Below are positions 33,718-43,241 of a DNA stretch of 64,000 bases, piece after piece. A program made the position numbers and the translations under genes. The notes beneath the pieces were generated by a model. It was given only the letters and a program-made list of their open reading frames with translations. It was not told the DNA's origin and ran no database searches. Origin of the DNA: Clostridium bowmanii (GTDB taxonomy: Bacteria > Bacillota > Clostridia > Clostridiales > Clostridiaceae). Location of the stretch: assembly GCF_018861315.1 (NCBI RefSeq), contig NZ_JAHLDL010000001.1:63923-127922 (forward strand). Direction: 5' to 3'. The number at the start of each line of letters is the position of its first letter. Position 1 is the first letter of the stretch.

Positions 33718-35926
33718 GAAAAGTCACCCCTCTTTTATGAATTATAGCTTTCTTGTATAAATCTACTGTGGTTGTTGCCATTGCGTCTAAGGAAAACTTT
33801 TTAGAAAAATCATAGGCATTTTGGCACATACACTCTAGTATTTCAGGGTGCTCTATTAGATAAATAACTTTTTCTGACCACAAATCTAAATCAGCTTTAG
33901 TCTTAAACCCATTATATTCGTTATGAATTATGTCATCTATTCCACTAGAACGAATAGCTACAACAGCACATTTCCCAGCCATTGCCTCTAAAATTACCAT
34001 GCCTTGTGTTTCCGACTCTGAACTAAAGACAAAAATATTTGAAGCCATATAGTACTTGCAAACTTCCTTGGGACACAATGCTCCCGCAAGTATTACTATA
34101 TTTTTTAATCCCCTATTTTCTATAGTTTTTAATATGTTTTGTTTTTCAGGTCCATCTCCTATGATAATACATTTAAAGGGTACTTTAGAATTATCTTTTA
34201 TACGTTTAATTCCCTCTAATAGAAAATAAATATTTTTTTCCACTGTTAAACGGGAAACGGAGCATAAAATCACTTCATTTTGCAGTTTATATTTTTTAGT
34301 AATGAGATTTACTTCATTAACATCTACATTATTATAAAAATCAAAATCTACTCCTGTAGGTAGAACAGCTTTATCTCTGCTTACTCCAATGTTTGCTAGG
34401 TATTCACTTGCAGAATTAGTTGGTGCAAATATAGCATCACATTTCTGCGAAAATATTTTAATTAATTTATGAGAAGCTATATTTTCAAAGGTTAGTTTGA
34501 AAACTGGCAAATTATGAGCATATTTTTCAAGTCTAGTGTGATAAGTTAAGATAACAGGTAGTCCATATTTCTTTCCAAGTTCGAGTCCTTTTGTACCCAT
34601 CCAAAATGGGTGATGTACATGAATAACATCAAAATTTTGGGTTGAGAACACTTTTTCTATTTGTGAGGAAAAAATATTGACTATAGCAAAATCAAAGGCC
34701 TTGCTTTTATAATAAATTAATAAATTGCATCTAATTACATTAACATCTTCAATGGTTTTAAGTGGATACTTTGGAGCAAATATTACCACCTTATGTCCCT
34801 GCCTCCGAAGACCCTTTGCAAGCCGATCAATAGATATAGGTACACCACCAATAAAAGGGAAATAATTATTGGTGAACATGGCAATATTTAATTTTCCACT
34901 ATTTTCAATACTTTCCGATGCTTCCTCAAACTCATTATAATAATTTACACTTTTAGTAACTTTATAGTTAATAACTAACCCCAAAAATATCAATATACAA
35001 AGCATTAATATGAAATTAAAAAAGTTGGAGTAAAAAATTGCATGAATATAGTACCAAATATTTTCTAAGACTCGATAAATAATTTTACTAGATGACATAT
35101 CATCATTTATAACACTGTAAGCTACTTCGTCATTTCTTATGTTCACCTTAATATAGTGATAAAAACTATTTTCATTATTAAGAAGTAAGGCTCCACCAGC
35201 ACCACCACTTATAAAGTATTGAACACCTTTAATTTCTCTCCTATCAAAAATCTCATAACCAGAAGTGAATACAGCATTTACTTTATATTCTGAAAAAGTA
35301 TTCCTTAAAAAATCACTATATGGTTTATTAATTAATTCTGTTTTTCCCACATCAAATGGAGATTTATTCATAATTACAAACTTGTACTTATATTTATCAC
35401 TAGCACTTAATTCAGCTATAAGCCATGCCTTTTGCCACTCCTGCGAGGTTATTCCTGTAGTATCTAAAAAAATAAAATATGCATTATTTACACTATAAGA
35501 AAAATAATAAGGCCCATAATGATCATAAAATTTTGTAGCACCACCATTTGAATTTTCTTTTTCACCTATTCCAATAATAGTGGGAATTTTTATTTTATTA
35601 AGGCTTTTGTTTAGTATTCTATATTTATCCTCATCTCCTGCTATTACTGCATTTCCTGTAGAAATAACAAAATTAAGATTATTATCATTATTTATTTTTT
35701 TAACTATTTTTTTATCGAATATATCTAAAGAACTCTTTATATTCCCAAGTACAGCAAAAGAAATACCCTGATCTGCTTTTATATATTTAAGCCTTTGTAT
35801 GTTTTTAATATTAGTTGATGCAAAATCAGCTTCAAATACAAATAAATAACTCTTATAAGAAATAAAGATTACTAATAATGCTATATCTATAAACAATAGA
35901 ATTTTTAAACTTTTTTTCCTCCTCAT
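33710..35926 (-). CDS. Fusion: extracytoplasmic phosphoesterase-like domain (metal ligands lost) + GT4 glycosyltransferase
   Basis: 738 residues. A membrane helix at about 8-30 is followed by a calcineurin-like phosphoesterase fold at about 55-265, a second helix at about 302-322 and a GT-B glycosyltransferase of family 4 at about 346-738. The GT part has NNYFPFIGGVPISIDRLAKG, VIHVHHPFWMGTKGLELGKK, GVDFDFYN, SRLTVEKNIYFLLEGI and SESETQGMVILEAMAGKCAV, all key GT4 elements, and should be active. In the first domain every catalytic motif is changed: GNIKSS for GDxHxx, STGNAV for GD, GIGEKE for GNHE, MNKSPF for HHPPF, SGYEIF for GHxH. It probably binds rather than hydrolyses. The gene follows a flippase-like gene by 55 bp and overlaps the acyltransferase gene. 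Confidence 0.82.
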   Translation of the reverse strand: MRRKKSLKILLFIDIALLVIFISYKSYLFVFEADFASTNIKNIQRLKYIKADQGISFAVLGNIKSSLDIFDKKIVKKINNDNNLNFVISTGNAVIAGDEDKYRILNKSLNKIKIPTIIGIGEKENSNGGATKFYDHYGPYYFSYSVNNAYFIFLDTTGITSQEWQKAWLIAELSASDKYKYKFVIMNKSPFDVGKTELINKPYSDFLRNTFSEYKVNAVFTSGYEIFDRREIKGVQYFISGGAGGALLLNNENSFYHYIKVNIRNDEVAYSVINDDMSSSKIIYRVLENIWYYIHAIFYSNFFNFILMLCILIFLGLVINYKVTKSVNYYNEFEEASESIENSGKLNIAMFTNNYFPFIGGVPISIDRLAKGLRRQGHKVVIFAPKYPLKTIEDVNVIRCNLLIYYKSKAFDFAIVNIFSSQIEKVFSTQNFDVIHVHHPFWMGTKGLELGKKYGLPVILTYHTRLEKYAHNLPVFKLTFENIASHKLIKIFSQKCDAIFAPTNSASEYLANIGVSRDKAVLPTGVDFDFYNNVDVNEVNLITKKYKLQNEVILCSVSRLTVEKNIYFLLEGIKRIKDNSKVPFKCIIIGDGPEKQNILKTIENRGLKNIVILAGALCPKEVCKYYMASNIFVFSSESETQGMVILEAMAGKCAVVAIRSSGIDDIIHNEYNGFKTKADLDLWSEKVIYLIEHPEILECMCQNAYDFSKKFSLDAMATTTVDLYKKAIIHKRGVTFHE

Positions 35927-35981
35927 AAAGCTTAACTCTAACCTCCTGAATATTAACTCATCACCTAGGGTTTAAATGTGG

Positions 35982-37085
35982 TTAAATCACTTTTGCTGAG
36001 AATTTATTTTTAACTATTTCCCCATAAAAAATAATTAGACCTATTAAAATCCCTAAATACATGGTAAAAAACCGCCATGAGAATGTTAATGATACTATAT
36101 CACTTTTATCAACGAAATTAGAAAACATTAACGTAAATCCGCCCTCAGCAACCCCTGTAGCTCCAGGAGTTGGCGCAAAATATGTTATGAAGGTCAATAA
36201 TATTTGCAATGAAATAATTTGACTTGTAGAAATATTCGAGTTATATCCTCTAATGAGAATGACTGGAAAACTGAATAGTGCAAAAAGATATAATATCATA
36301 AAAATTATTGATAACAATATATATTGTCTTTTACCTTTTAAAAATCTCTTAATATTTATAGCAAATATATCAATTTCTAAAAAGCTACTATTTCTAAATC
36401 TTTCAACCTTATTTTTTGGAATTATTTTTTTATTTTCTAATAAAACTAATATATTAAATAATTTTTTTTTGATTATACTTGTATTTTTTAGTACTTTATA
36501 AAATCCATAACAAGCTAAAATATACATTGCAACTAACGATAAAATATAAATCAAATTATTATCACTCCGAATAATTTTAAAAAGACTTTTATCTGCTATT
36601 AAAATCATTGGTGTTGTAATAAAGAAAAATATAATAGGAAGTACAGTTTTTATAGTAGTTGCTGCAGTAGCATCACCAATGGAAATCTGTTTTTTATTCA
36701 AAAAGTATATTTGAGCAAAGGCCCCTCCAGTAGCGAAGGGTGTTATATTTGATAAAAACATATTAATAAATGCCAGTTTAAGAAGATATCCAAGAGATAC
36801 CTCAATTTGAATTGTTTTCATAACATATAAAAATCTTAGTGCATCTAAAAGAAAATAAAAAACTAGTAGAACTCCTAGTGATATTAATATAATGGGTGAC
36901 AAGGATTCAAAGGTGAAAAATGATGATTTAGAACTAAAGTGTTTTCCTATATATAATACTGATAAATAGGAAGTGGCAATAAATATAAGTGTAAATATGG
37001 AGTAGGTTAATACTTTCGTTTTTGCAATTAAATTATTATTAACTCGTTTAAACTTAGATTCAGTGTTACCAATAATTTTTCTCAT
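35982..37085 (-). CDS. Flippase-like / LPG-synthase transmembrane domain protein (UPF0104, YbhN/AglD type)
   Basis: 367 residues, about eight membrane helices. Marks of the family are LLKLAFINMFLSNITPFATG (motif NxFLsxxxPxxxGG), TIKTVLPIIFFFITTPMILI and the C-terminal FAPTPGATGVAEGGFTLMFS with the conserved P-G-x-x-G-x-x-E. Proteins of this family include the flippase domain of MprF and the archaeal AglD. ATG at 37085 follows AAGGAGAAAA; a frame to 37109 lacks a site. It is the first gene of an operon with a lipid glycosyltransferase and an acyltransferase, so transfer of a glycolipid between membrane leaflets is a fair inference. Confidence 0.83.
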   Translation of the reverse strand: MRKIIGNTESKFKRVNNNLIAKTKVLTYSIFTLIFIATSYLSVLYIGKHFSSKSSFFTFESLSPIILISLGVLLVFYFLLDALRFLYVMKTIQIEVSLGYLLKLAFINMFLSNITPFATGGAFAQIYFLNKKQISIGDATAATTIKTVLPIIFFFITTPMILIADKSLFKIIRSDNNLIYILSLVAMYILACYGFYKVLKNTSIIKKKLFNILVLLENKKIIPKNKVERFRNSSFLEIDIFAINIKRFLKGKRQYILLSIIFMILYLFALFSFPVILIRGYNSNISTSQIISLQILLTFITYFAPTPGATGVAEGGFTLMFSNFVDKSDIVSLTFSWRFFTMYLGILIGLIIFYGEIVKNKFSAKVI

Positions 37086-37212
37086 ACTTTTTCTCCTTGA
37101 TAGTCCCATAATTACACCATCTTTAAATCATATGGTATCTTCCATAAATTTATGTTAACTAATAATTCATTGTAAATATTATGAAAATAAGTGATGTTAT
37201 CACTGCATTTTA

Positions 37213-37248
37213 ATAGCCCCAAAATATATTAATATATTTTGGGGCTAT
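37213..37248. terminator. Long perfect palindrome between lacI and the lipid operon
   Basis: ATAGCCCCAAAATATATT is followed by its exact complement with no spacer (18-bp arms). A T-rich run follows on the + strand; on the minus strand the tail is only weakly U-rich. It is probably the lacI terminator, possibly bidirectional. Confidence 0.65.
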
Positions 37249-37272
37249 CCTTTTTATTTTTATTAAAATAAT

Positions 37273-38244
37273 TTATACAGACTTTCTTTCTACGAGACTT
37301 ATAGGCAAAATATTTTCTAACTTTACTTCTACATGTTCTATTTGATCTATTAATATTTTCACTGTTAGTTCTGCCATTTGTTCAATTGGTTGTTTTATTG
37401 TGGTTAGTGGTGGGACAATCATATGGGCAATACTTATATCATCATAGCCTATTACTTTTAAGTCCCTTGGAATTTCTCTTCCAATTTCATTTGCTACATG
37501 AATGATGGAAGCTGCAATCATATCACTACTTGCAAAAACTCCATCTATGTCTGGTTGTTCCTTAAACAACTTATAGGCTAACTTTTCATAGCTTTCAAAT
37601 ATATCTAATTTTGCCTGTATTATAACATACTCCACACCTCTGTTTTTAACTACGTCCATAAAGGCTTCATAACGATTATTTGCTGGAGTATTTAGCTCTA
37701 AAGGTCCACTAATATGAACTAGTTTTTTACACCCCTTATCTATTAATAGATTAGTAGCAAGTACTCCACCATTATAGTTATCTGATGTAACATAAGGTAT
37801 GTCATGAGACAGATTTCTGTCTATAGCTACTATTGGCAGTGTGGGAACTAGATAATCTGAAGTTTCTAAGGTATGACTTCCCATAATTATTCCATCCACT
37901 TGATTTCTCTTTAGCATTTCCACATATTCTCTTTCTTTTACTGAATCTTGATATGAATTACATATCAAAATCTTATAGCCCTGTTTATAAGCATAATATT
38001 CTATAAAGCTTGTAAGCTCAGCAAAAAAAGGATGGGCCACATTAGGGATAATAAGTCCTATGAAATTAGACTTTTTTCTAAATAATGATCTTGCTAGTTC
38101 ATTCGGCTGATAGTTTAGCTTCGCCATAGCATCATAAACCTTTTTCCTTGTAATTTCACTAATATACCCTCTATTATTTAATACTCTGGATACTGTAGTA
38201 ACTGTAACCCCTGATACTTTAGCTACGTCCTTTATTGTTGCCAT
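37273..38244 (-). CDS. LacI-family regulator of the sucrose locus
   Basis: 323 residues. N-terminal helix-turn-helix ATIKDVAKVSGVTVTTVSRV, then the hinge helix region YQPNELARSLFRKKSNFIGL and a periplasmic-binding-protein-like sugar domain (VDGIIMGSHTLE, VAIDRNLSHDIPYVTSDNYN, GVFASSDMIAASIIHVANEI, VIGYDDISIAHMIVPPLTTI). It resembles ScrR-type repressors. It lies last in the run of sucrose genes, 109 bp after sucrose phosphorylase, with its own GAGGG site. The palindrome at 45683-45698 in front of the importer is its likely operator, with sucrose or a phosphorylated product as inducer. Confidence 0.88.
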   Translation of the reverse strand: MATIKDVAKVSGVTVTTVSRVLNNRGYISEITRKKVYDAMAKLNYQPNELARSLFRKKSNFIGLIIPNVAHPFFAELTSFIEYYAYKQGYKILICNSYQDSVKEREYVEMLKRNQVDGIIMGSHTLETSDYLVPTLPIVAIDRNLSHDIPYVTSDNYNGGVLATNLLIDKGCKKLVHISGPLELNTPANNRYEAFMDVVKNRGVEYVIIQAKLDIFESYEKLAYKLFKEQPDIDGVFASSDMIAASIIHVANEIGREIPRDLKVIGYDDISIAHMIVPPLTTIKQPIEQMAELTVKILIDQIEHVEVKLENILPISLVERKSV

Positions 38245-38353
38245 ACAAACACCCTCTACAAAATAATTTTTAAACCTATTTATGATATTTTCTATATCTT
38301 AGGATAACATAGAAATATATAAATATTCAACATAGGCTTAAAAAACATAGCAT

Positions 38354-39823
38354 TTATATTATATATTGTACTTTATTTCCAATCTCATCCACATAATCAA
38401 TTAGTGATTTATTGGTTTTAAGATCTATAAATAATGTACAATACATATCTCCATTTTCCCATATAAGATGAATTTCGTCATCAGCTGAATCCAAAACCGT
38501 AAATATTCCCTGAAAAGCATCATATTCATTTCTAAATCTTATCAATTTAAGTAGTCTCTGCACAACCTCTTTTTCAAGAGATTTCTCGATTTCCAATATA
38601 CTGAAGTTGTGACGATTGATTTCACGTCCTTCGCCACTCTTCTCTACACTTTCAATATCATTTTCGCCTGCTAGGAGTCCCACGTAATATACCTGAGGTA
38701 TGCCAGGTGCAAAAAATTGAATAGCCCTAGCTGCCATATAGGCATCATCATCACAATTGAGAATAGAATAGTATGTGCCTCTGATTTGATGAACATCAAA
38801 TCCATCTTTAGCCTTATGTTCTTCTGATAAAATAAGGCTTAAATTTGCACCTCTTTCAATACAAACATCCACTACTTTTCTAGCTTCACTTGTATCTATA
38901 AGCTCATCCATATCCGGTTTTACAGGAATGCCATCATGGCAGTCAAGCATTGTAAATTGTTTGCTGGGACGAACCTTTAGGTAAGAACAAAGCTTTGCAC
39001 TGGATTTATTAAAAAGTGTTTCTAGAATAGTATACGGCAATATAAAATCATATATCCAAAAGCCCTTACTCGCGAGCTTGTATTGAGTTGCATAATGCGC
39101 ATGAACCTCAGGGAGTAGCTCAATTTTTAGAGAATTTGCCATTTCACGAATCCAGTCAAGAAATTCATATATTTCAGGTTCTACAAAAAAAGAGCTTGTT
39201 CCAAGCTTTTTAATAATATATCCAACTGCATCTAATCTTACTATTTTAACTTGGTTTTTACTAAAATTAACAAAAAAGTCTGTTAATAGCTGCCTTACCT
39301 TTTCTGATTTTATATCTAAATCAATCTGCTCAGATTGATCCGATTTTCCAAAGGTTGTCCATACCCTCTCCACGTAACCCGTTTCTTCTATTGTAAAAGT
39401 TGAATAAGGCACTCTCCTTCTACGGAACATTTTTTTAATATCATCCTCTACTGGTTTTCCATCTTTCCAAATTTTATCCAATGTAATAAATAAATCAGCA
39501 TATTCTGATTTTCTCCCTTTCCTTAGAAAGTCCTGAAAATAAATAGACTGTCTAGAAATGTGGTTTACCATCAAATCCACCAGAACATCGGAGTGTTGTC
39601 CTATAGCCTTAATATCATCCCAGCAGCCAAACTTAGGTTCTATTTCCAAATAGGTTAATGGAGCGAATCCCCTATCTCCAGATGATGGAAATGGTGGTAG
39701 AATATGAATTCCACCTTCAAACACATTCGGAAAATGCTTTAAAAGAACATTGTTAAGTTCTTTTAAATCTCCTCCTAATGAATCTGGATAAGTGATAAGC
39801 TGAACTTTATTTTTTACTGCCAT
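38354..39823 (-). CDS. Sucrose phosphorylase (GH13 subfamily 18)
   Basis: 489 residues, close to the usual length. The enzyme splits sucrose with phosphate into alpha-glucose 1-phosphate and fructose, conserving the bond energy. Catalytic residues are Asp198 (VRLDAVGY), Glu239 (LLPEVHAH) and Asp297 (MLDCHDGIP). These align with Asp192/Glu232/Asp290 of the Bifidobacterium enzyme. The start VQLITYPDSLGGDLKELNNV and IHILPPFPSSGDRGFAPLTY are typical. A 6'-phosphate-using relative is possible, but import by an ABC system delivers unphosphorylated sugar, which favours true sucrose. The released fructose fits the adjacent kinase. Confidence 0.92.
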   Translation of the reverse strand: MAVKNKVQLITYPDSLGGDLKELNNVLLKHFPNVFEGGIHILPPFPSSGDRGFAPLTYLEIEPKFGCWDDIKAIGQHSDVLVDLMVNHISRQSIYFQDFLRKGRKSEYADLFITLDKIWKDGKPVEDDIKKMFRRRRVPYSTFTIEETGYVERVWTTFGKSDQSEQIDLDIKSEKVRQLLTDFFVNFSKNQVKIVRLDAVGYIIKKLGTSSFFVEPEIYEFLDWIREMANSLKIELLPEVHAHYATQYKLASKGFWIYDFILPYTILETLFNKSSAKLCSYLKVRPSKQFTMLDCHDGIPVKPDMDELIDTSEARKVVDVCIERGANLSLILSEEHKAKDGFDVHQIRGTYYSILNCDDDAYMAARAIQFFAPGIPQVYYVGLLAGENDIESVEKSGEGREINRHNFSILEIEKSLEKEVVQRLLKLIRFRNEYDAFQGIFTVLDSADDEIHLIWENGDMYCTLFIDLKTNKSLIDYVDEIGNKVQYII

Positions 39824-39856
39824 ATAGAATCTCTCCTTTTAAATTGCTAATATTTT

Positions 39857-40813
39857 TTATAATCCATAACTTTTTTTTATTTCCTCAAGCCTTGGTAATT
39901 TAACTACTGCACCTGTATATTTTAGCTTATAGGCACTTACTGCAAATCCTAGTTGTAGTGCCTCCTTTAAGGTATAACCTCTTACTATAGCTGTATAAAA
40001 TCCTGACCAAAAGGCATCTCCAGCTCCGGTTGTATCTACCACACCAGTTGCTAACGTATCCATTTTAATACTTTCTACTCCATTTGTTACTAATGCCCCT
40101 TCTGCTCCAAGTGTCATAATTACAAGCTTTGCACCAAGATTTAAGAATTTTTTAACTTGATTTTCATTAGAATCTTTCCCAAATATTCTCTCTGCATCAT
40201 CTTCTGAAGGTTTTACAATATCAACTTTCCCTATGATTGATTTCACATATTCTATACCCTCTTCATTTTTCTCCCACAACATTGGGTGATAATTAGGGTC
40301 AAAGCAAACTAGTGCACCATTATTTCTGGCCTGCTCAATAGACTGCTCAATGGTGCTTCTAGATGGCTCTTTTGATATTGGCCAGCAGGAAAAATGCATA
40401 ATTTTACAATTTTTCAGTGCAGTATCTAATCCTTGGCTGTAGGGTAAATGATAATCTGCATCCCTGTAAAATATAGGAATAGGAGTAGCCTTACTTTTAG
40501 TAACTAAAACCATACTAGTTGAATTTCCGGTAATATCAACACACCTGGTATCAATTCCTACTTCCTTAAGACTATTAATTAAAAATTTTCCTAAGCCATC
40601 ATTTCCTACACAGGATGCGACTAATGAATTTATGCCAAGTCTCTTTGTATTTATAGCAATATTGGAAGGTGATCCTCCAAAATATCTATTGTAGGTTGAA
40701 CTTTCAAAGTTATCACCATACTCTGCTGATATCATGTCTACAAGGAGTTCTCCTATGGTAAGAATATCTATATTTTTATTTTGAAAATTAATTTTGTCAT
40801 TAAATCCAAACAT
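39857..40813 (-). CDS. PfkB-family fructokinase
   Basis: 318 residues, ribokinase fold. The N-terminal DILTIGELLVDMISAEYGDN and FGGSPSNIAINTKRLG substrate loop precede the anion-hole/catalytic motif DTTGAGDAFWSGF with the base Asp266. It phosphorylates fructose from sucrose phosphorylase or GH32 with ATP, giving fructose 6-phosphate. Related enzymes act on 5-dehydro-2-deoxygluconate (IolC), but the context between sucrose phosphorylase and a GH32 hydrolase makes fructokinase most likely. ATG at 40813 follows GGAGGAG. Confidence 0.88.
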   Translation of the reverse strand: MFGFNDKINFQNKNIDILTIGELLVDMISAEYGDNFESSTYNRYFGGSPSNIAINTKRLGINSLVASCVGNDGLGKFLINSLKEVGIDTRCVDITGNSTSMVLVTKSKATPIPIFYRDADYHLPYSQGLDTALKNCKIMHFSCWPISKEPSRSTIEQSIEQARNNGALVCFDPNYHPMLWEKNEEGIEYVKSIIGKVDIVKPSEDDAERIFGKDSNENQVKKFLNLGAKLVIMTLGAEGALVTNGVESIKMDTLATGVVDTTGAGDAFWSGFYTAIVRGYTLKEALQLGFAVSAYKLKYTGAVVKLPRLEEIKKSYGL

Positions 40814-40905
40814 TTATCTCCTCCACAATTTAATTTATTAGATTATTTATATATATTCCCTGAAATCATAAGGCTTTAATTCCATATTTATTTATAAGAT
40901 TAATG

Positions 40906-42390
40906 CTATCCTATATCCCATTTATGAAAAGTTACTATGTTGCATTCTCCTTTTGAAAATATTTTTATCTTATTTGAGAAGGCACTTGGGTATATTCTCG
41001 CTGTCATTGTCTTTTCTCCATCATTAATAAATACCTCAACTGAACACTTATCAACAAATATTTGTAGTTTTAAGGCATTATCTTTAAGAACTAACTCCGT
41101 GTTTCTTATTCCCTTGGGTCCAATACCTGATTTATCACGATTAAAACTAAATATCTTACTCATAGCATTATAGGATAATACAGTTTCTTCTTTTTCGCCA
41201 ACACGTAACTTTATTCCAAACTCACTGAAATTTTTAGCTTCAAAAATTACTATAATCTCATAACTTTCTCCTGTTATATCTAGTAACTTTTCACCAATTA
41301 ACAATACATCCTCAATTTTATATTCATTCTTTCTATACTTTATAATTTCCTGGATTGGTTTAAAAATCAATCTATCTTCATAAAATATAATTTCTCTAGG
41401 TAGTGTCATAGCTCCAGCCCAATTATCTCCTCTATCTTGAGTAGGCATTTTACTTCCCCACATATCCATCCAAGCTATTAGTATTCTTCTTCCCTTATCA
41501 TCAATAATTGTTTGTGGTGCATAAAAATCAAATCCATAATCTATAGGATAATATTCATCAAACTTAAATGCCCCTTCATTGATTTGTAAATCACCTATCA
41601 TATAGATGGTGGAATGTAAATTATGATAATCATTTCCCTGAGGTTTCATATATTGAGGTGAAACAATTAATACCTCCTTACCACCTAATGTAAACAAGTC
41701 TGGGCATTCCCAACAAATGCCCATATTTCCATCACTGCTAGCTAAAACGTTTATAAAATCCCAATGGATTAAATCCAATGATTTATAAATAGCTACTGCA
41801 CCATTTTTAGAAAGATCAACATTTTTTTTATTATCAACAGTAGTACCTAAAATCATATAATAGATCTCATTTATTTTTAAAACCTTGGGGTCACGTAAAT
41901 CACTTTTACTTATAGCCTGTGGAATTTCATCAGTATCTATTATTGGATTTAAGCTAAACTTTGAGAAGTTTATGCCATCCTCTGAATTTGCTAAACACTG
42001 AACTTGTCTATAACCGGTGTTTTTATTTCCATCAGTGTAAATATGCCCTGTGTATATGAGCTTAAGTCTTCCATCTACTTCAATGGCTGATCCAGAAAAA
42101 CACCCATCTTTATCAAACTCCCTGTCTGGTGTCAATGCTATAGGAAGATGCCTCCATTTTATTAAATCTTCACTAACTGCATGTCCCCAATGCATAGGTC
42201 CCCAAATGGCTTTATAAGGATAATGTTGATAAAACACATGATAACTTCCATTAAACTGAATAAATCCATTAGGGTCATTTATCCACCCAAACTCTCCCAT
42301 TAAATGATAATTTAATCTATATTCTTTATTTATTTTAAACTTATTAGTTTGGATGAACTTATTACTTTCACATAAGTCATTTATTACCAT
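40906..42390 (-). CDS. GH32 beta-fructofuranosidase / sucrose hydrolase
   Basis: 494 residues, five-bladed propeller plus C-terminal beta-sandwich. Nucleophile Asp39 lies in GWINDPNGF, the transition-state stabiliser Asp167 in LRDPKV and the acid/base Glu228 in WECPD. HVFYQHYPYKAIWGPMHWGH and the sandwich CSVEVFINDGEKTMTARIYP are typical of SacA/ScrB. There is no signal peptide, so it works in the cytoplasm on sucrose, sucrose phosphate or short fructans. It gives the cell a hydrolytic route beside the phosphorylase. ATG at 42390; it is 23 bp after the ABC permease gene. Confidence 0.92.
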   Translation of the reverse strand: MVINDLCESNKFIQTNKFKINKEYRLNYHLMGEFGWINDPNGFIQFNGSYHVFYQHYPYKAIWGPMHWGHAVSEDLIKWRHLPIALTPDREFDKDGCFSGSAIEVDGRLKLIYTGHIYTDGNKNTGYRQVQCLANSEDGINFSKFSLNPIIDTDEIPQAISKSDLRDPKVLKINEIYYMILGTTVDNKKNVDLSKNGAVAIYKSLDLIHWDFINVLASSDGNMGICWECPDLFTLGGKEVLIVSPQYMKPQGNDYHNLHSTIYMIGDLQINEGAFKFDEYYPIDYGFDFYAPQTIIDDKGRRILIAWMDMWGSKMPTQDRGDNWAGAMTLPREIIFYEDRLIFKPIQEIIKYRKNEYKIEDVLLIGEKLLDITGESYEIIVIFEAKNFSEFGIKLRVGEKEETVLSYNAMSKIFSFNRDKSGIGPKGIRNTELVLKDNALKLQIFVDKCSVEVFINDGEKTMTARIYPSAFSNKIKIFSKGECNIVTFHKWDIG

Positions 42391-42413
42391 TTAATTCACT
42401 CCTAAGCTGCACT

Positions 42414-43241
42414 TTACTTTATAGATCCTTGTAAAACTCCATTGATTATACTCTTTTGCATGAATAGATAAACTATTATAACTGGTATGATAGTTAAAAT
42501 AAGCCCTGCCATAGATAGGCCATAATCCACTGTATACGTACCATAGAAATAATAAGTAGATAATGGTAAAGTTCTTTCAGCAGCCTTAATTAGAACTAAT
42601 GAAGGTAATAAGAAGTCATTCCATATCCAAAGTACATCTAATATAGCTATTGTCATTGTAGTTGGTTTTAATAGCGGGAAAACAATTTTCCAAAAAATCT
42701 GAAATCTAGTACAGCCATCGATCATTGCGGCCTCTTCAAGTTCAATTGGAATACTCTTTATAAACCCATGATACATAAACACCGCCAGCGCTGCTCCAAA
42801 TCCTATATACATATATATCAGTGCCCATTTGTTGTTTAACATTCCTATAGAACCATATATTTTTACTAGAGGTATCATAATTCCTTGAAATGGTATTATC
42901 ATAGATGCAACTAATATAAAAAACATAATTTGAGTATATTTTGTTCTTTTTCTTACAAGAAAATAAGCTGTCATGGATGAAAATATAATTATTAGCAAAA
43001 CACTAAAGATAGTTACTATAAGTGAATTGGTAAAAGCATGCATGTAGCCCATCTTATCAAATGCACTTATATAATTATCAAAATTTATTGATTTTGGTAA
43101 GGCTAATGGATTTAAAATTATGTCTTTCCTAGTTTTAAACGAATTAAATAAAACAAACATAAATGGAACTATATATAAAACTAATACTACTGTTAATCCT
43201 ATAATCTTAATAATGTTTAGTTTGAAATTGAGTTTTTTCAT
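42414..43241 (-). CDS. ABC sugar importer permease (MalG-like)
   Basis: 275 residues, six membrane helices. The EAA loop reads IELEEAAMIDGCTRFQIFWK and ends in PLLKP, the coupling site for the ATPase. The N-terminal KIIGLTVVLVLYIVPFMFVL helix is typical of MalG/MsmG. ATG at 43241 directly abuts the stop of the preceding permease gene. It pairs with the MalF-like subunit as a CUT1-family importer. No ATPase gene is present in the operon, so a shared MsmX/MsmK-type ATPase encoded elsewhere must power it. Confidence 0.9.
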   Translation of the reverse strand: MKKLNFKLNIIKIIGLTVVLVLYIVPFMFVLFNSFKTRKDIILNPLALPKSINFDNYISAFDKMGYMHAFTNSLIVTIFSVLLIIIFSSMTAYFLVRKRTKYTQIMFFILVASMIIPFQGIMIPLVKIYGSIGMLNNKWALIYMYIGFGAALAVFMYHGFIKSIPIELEEAAMIDGCTRFQIFWKIVFPLLKPTTMTIAILDVLWIWNDFLLPSLVLIKAAERTLPLSTYYFYGTYTVDYGLSMAGLILTIIPVIIVYLFMQKSIINGVLQGSIK

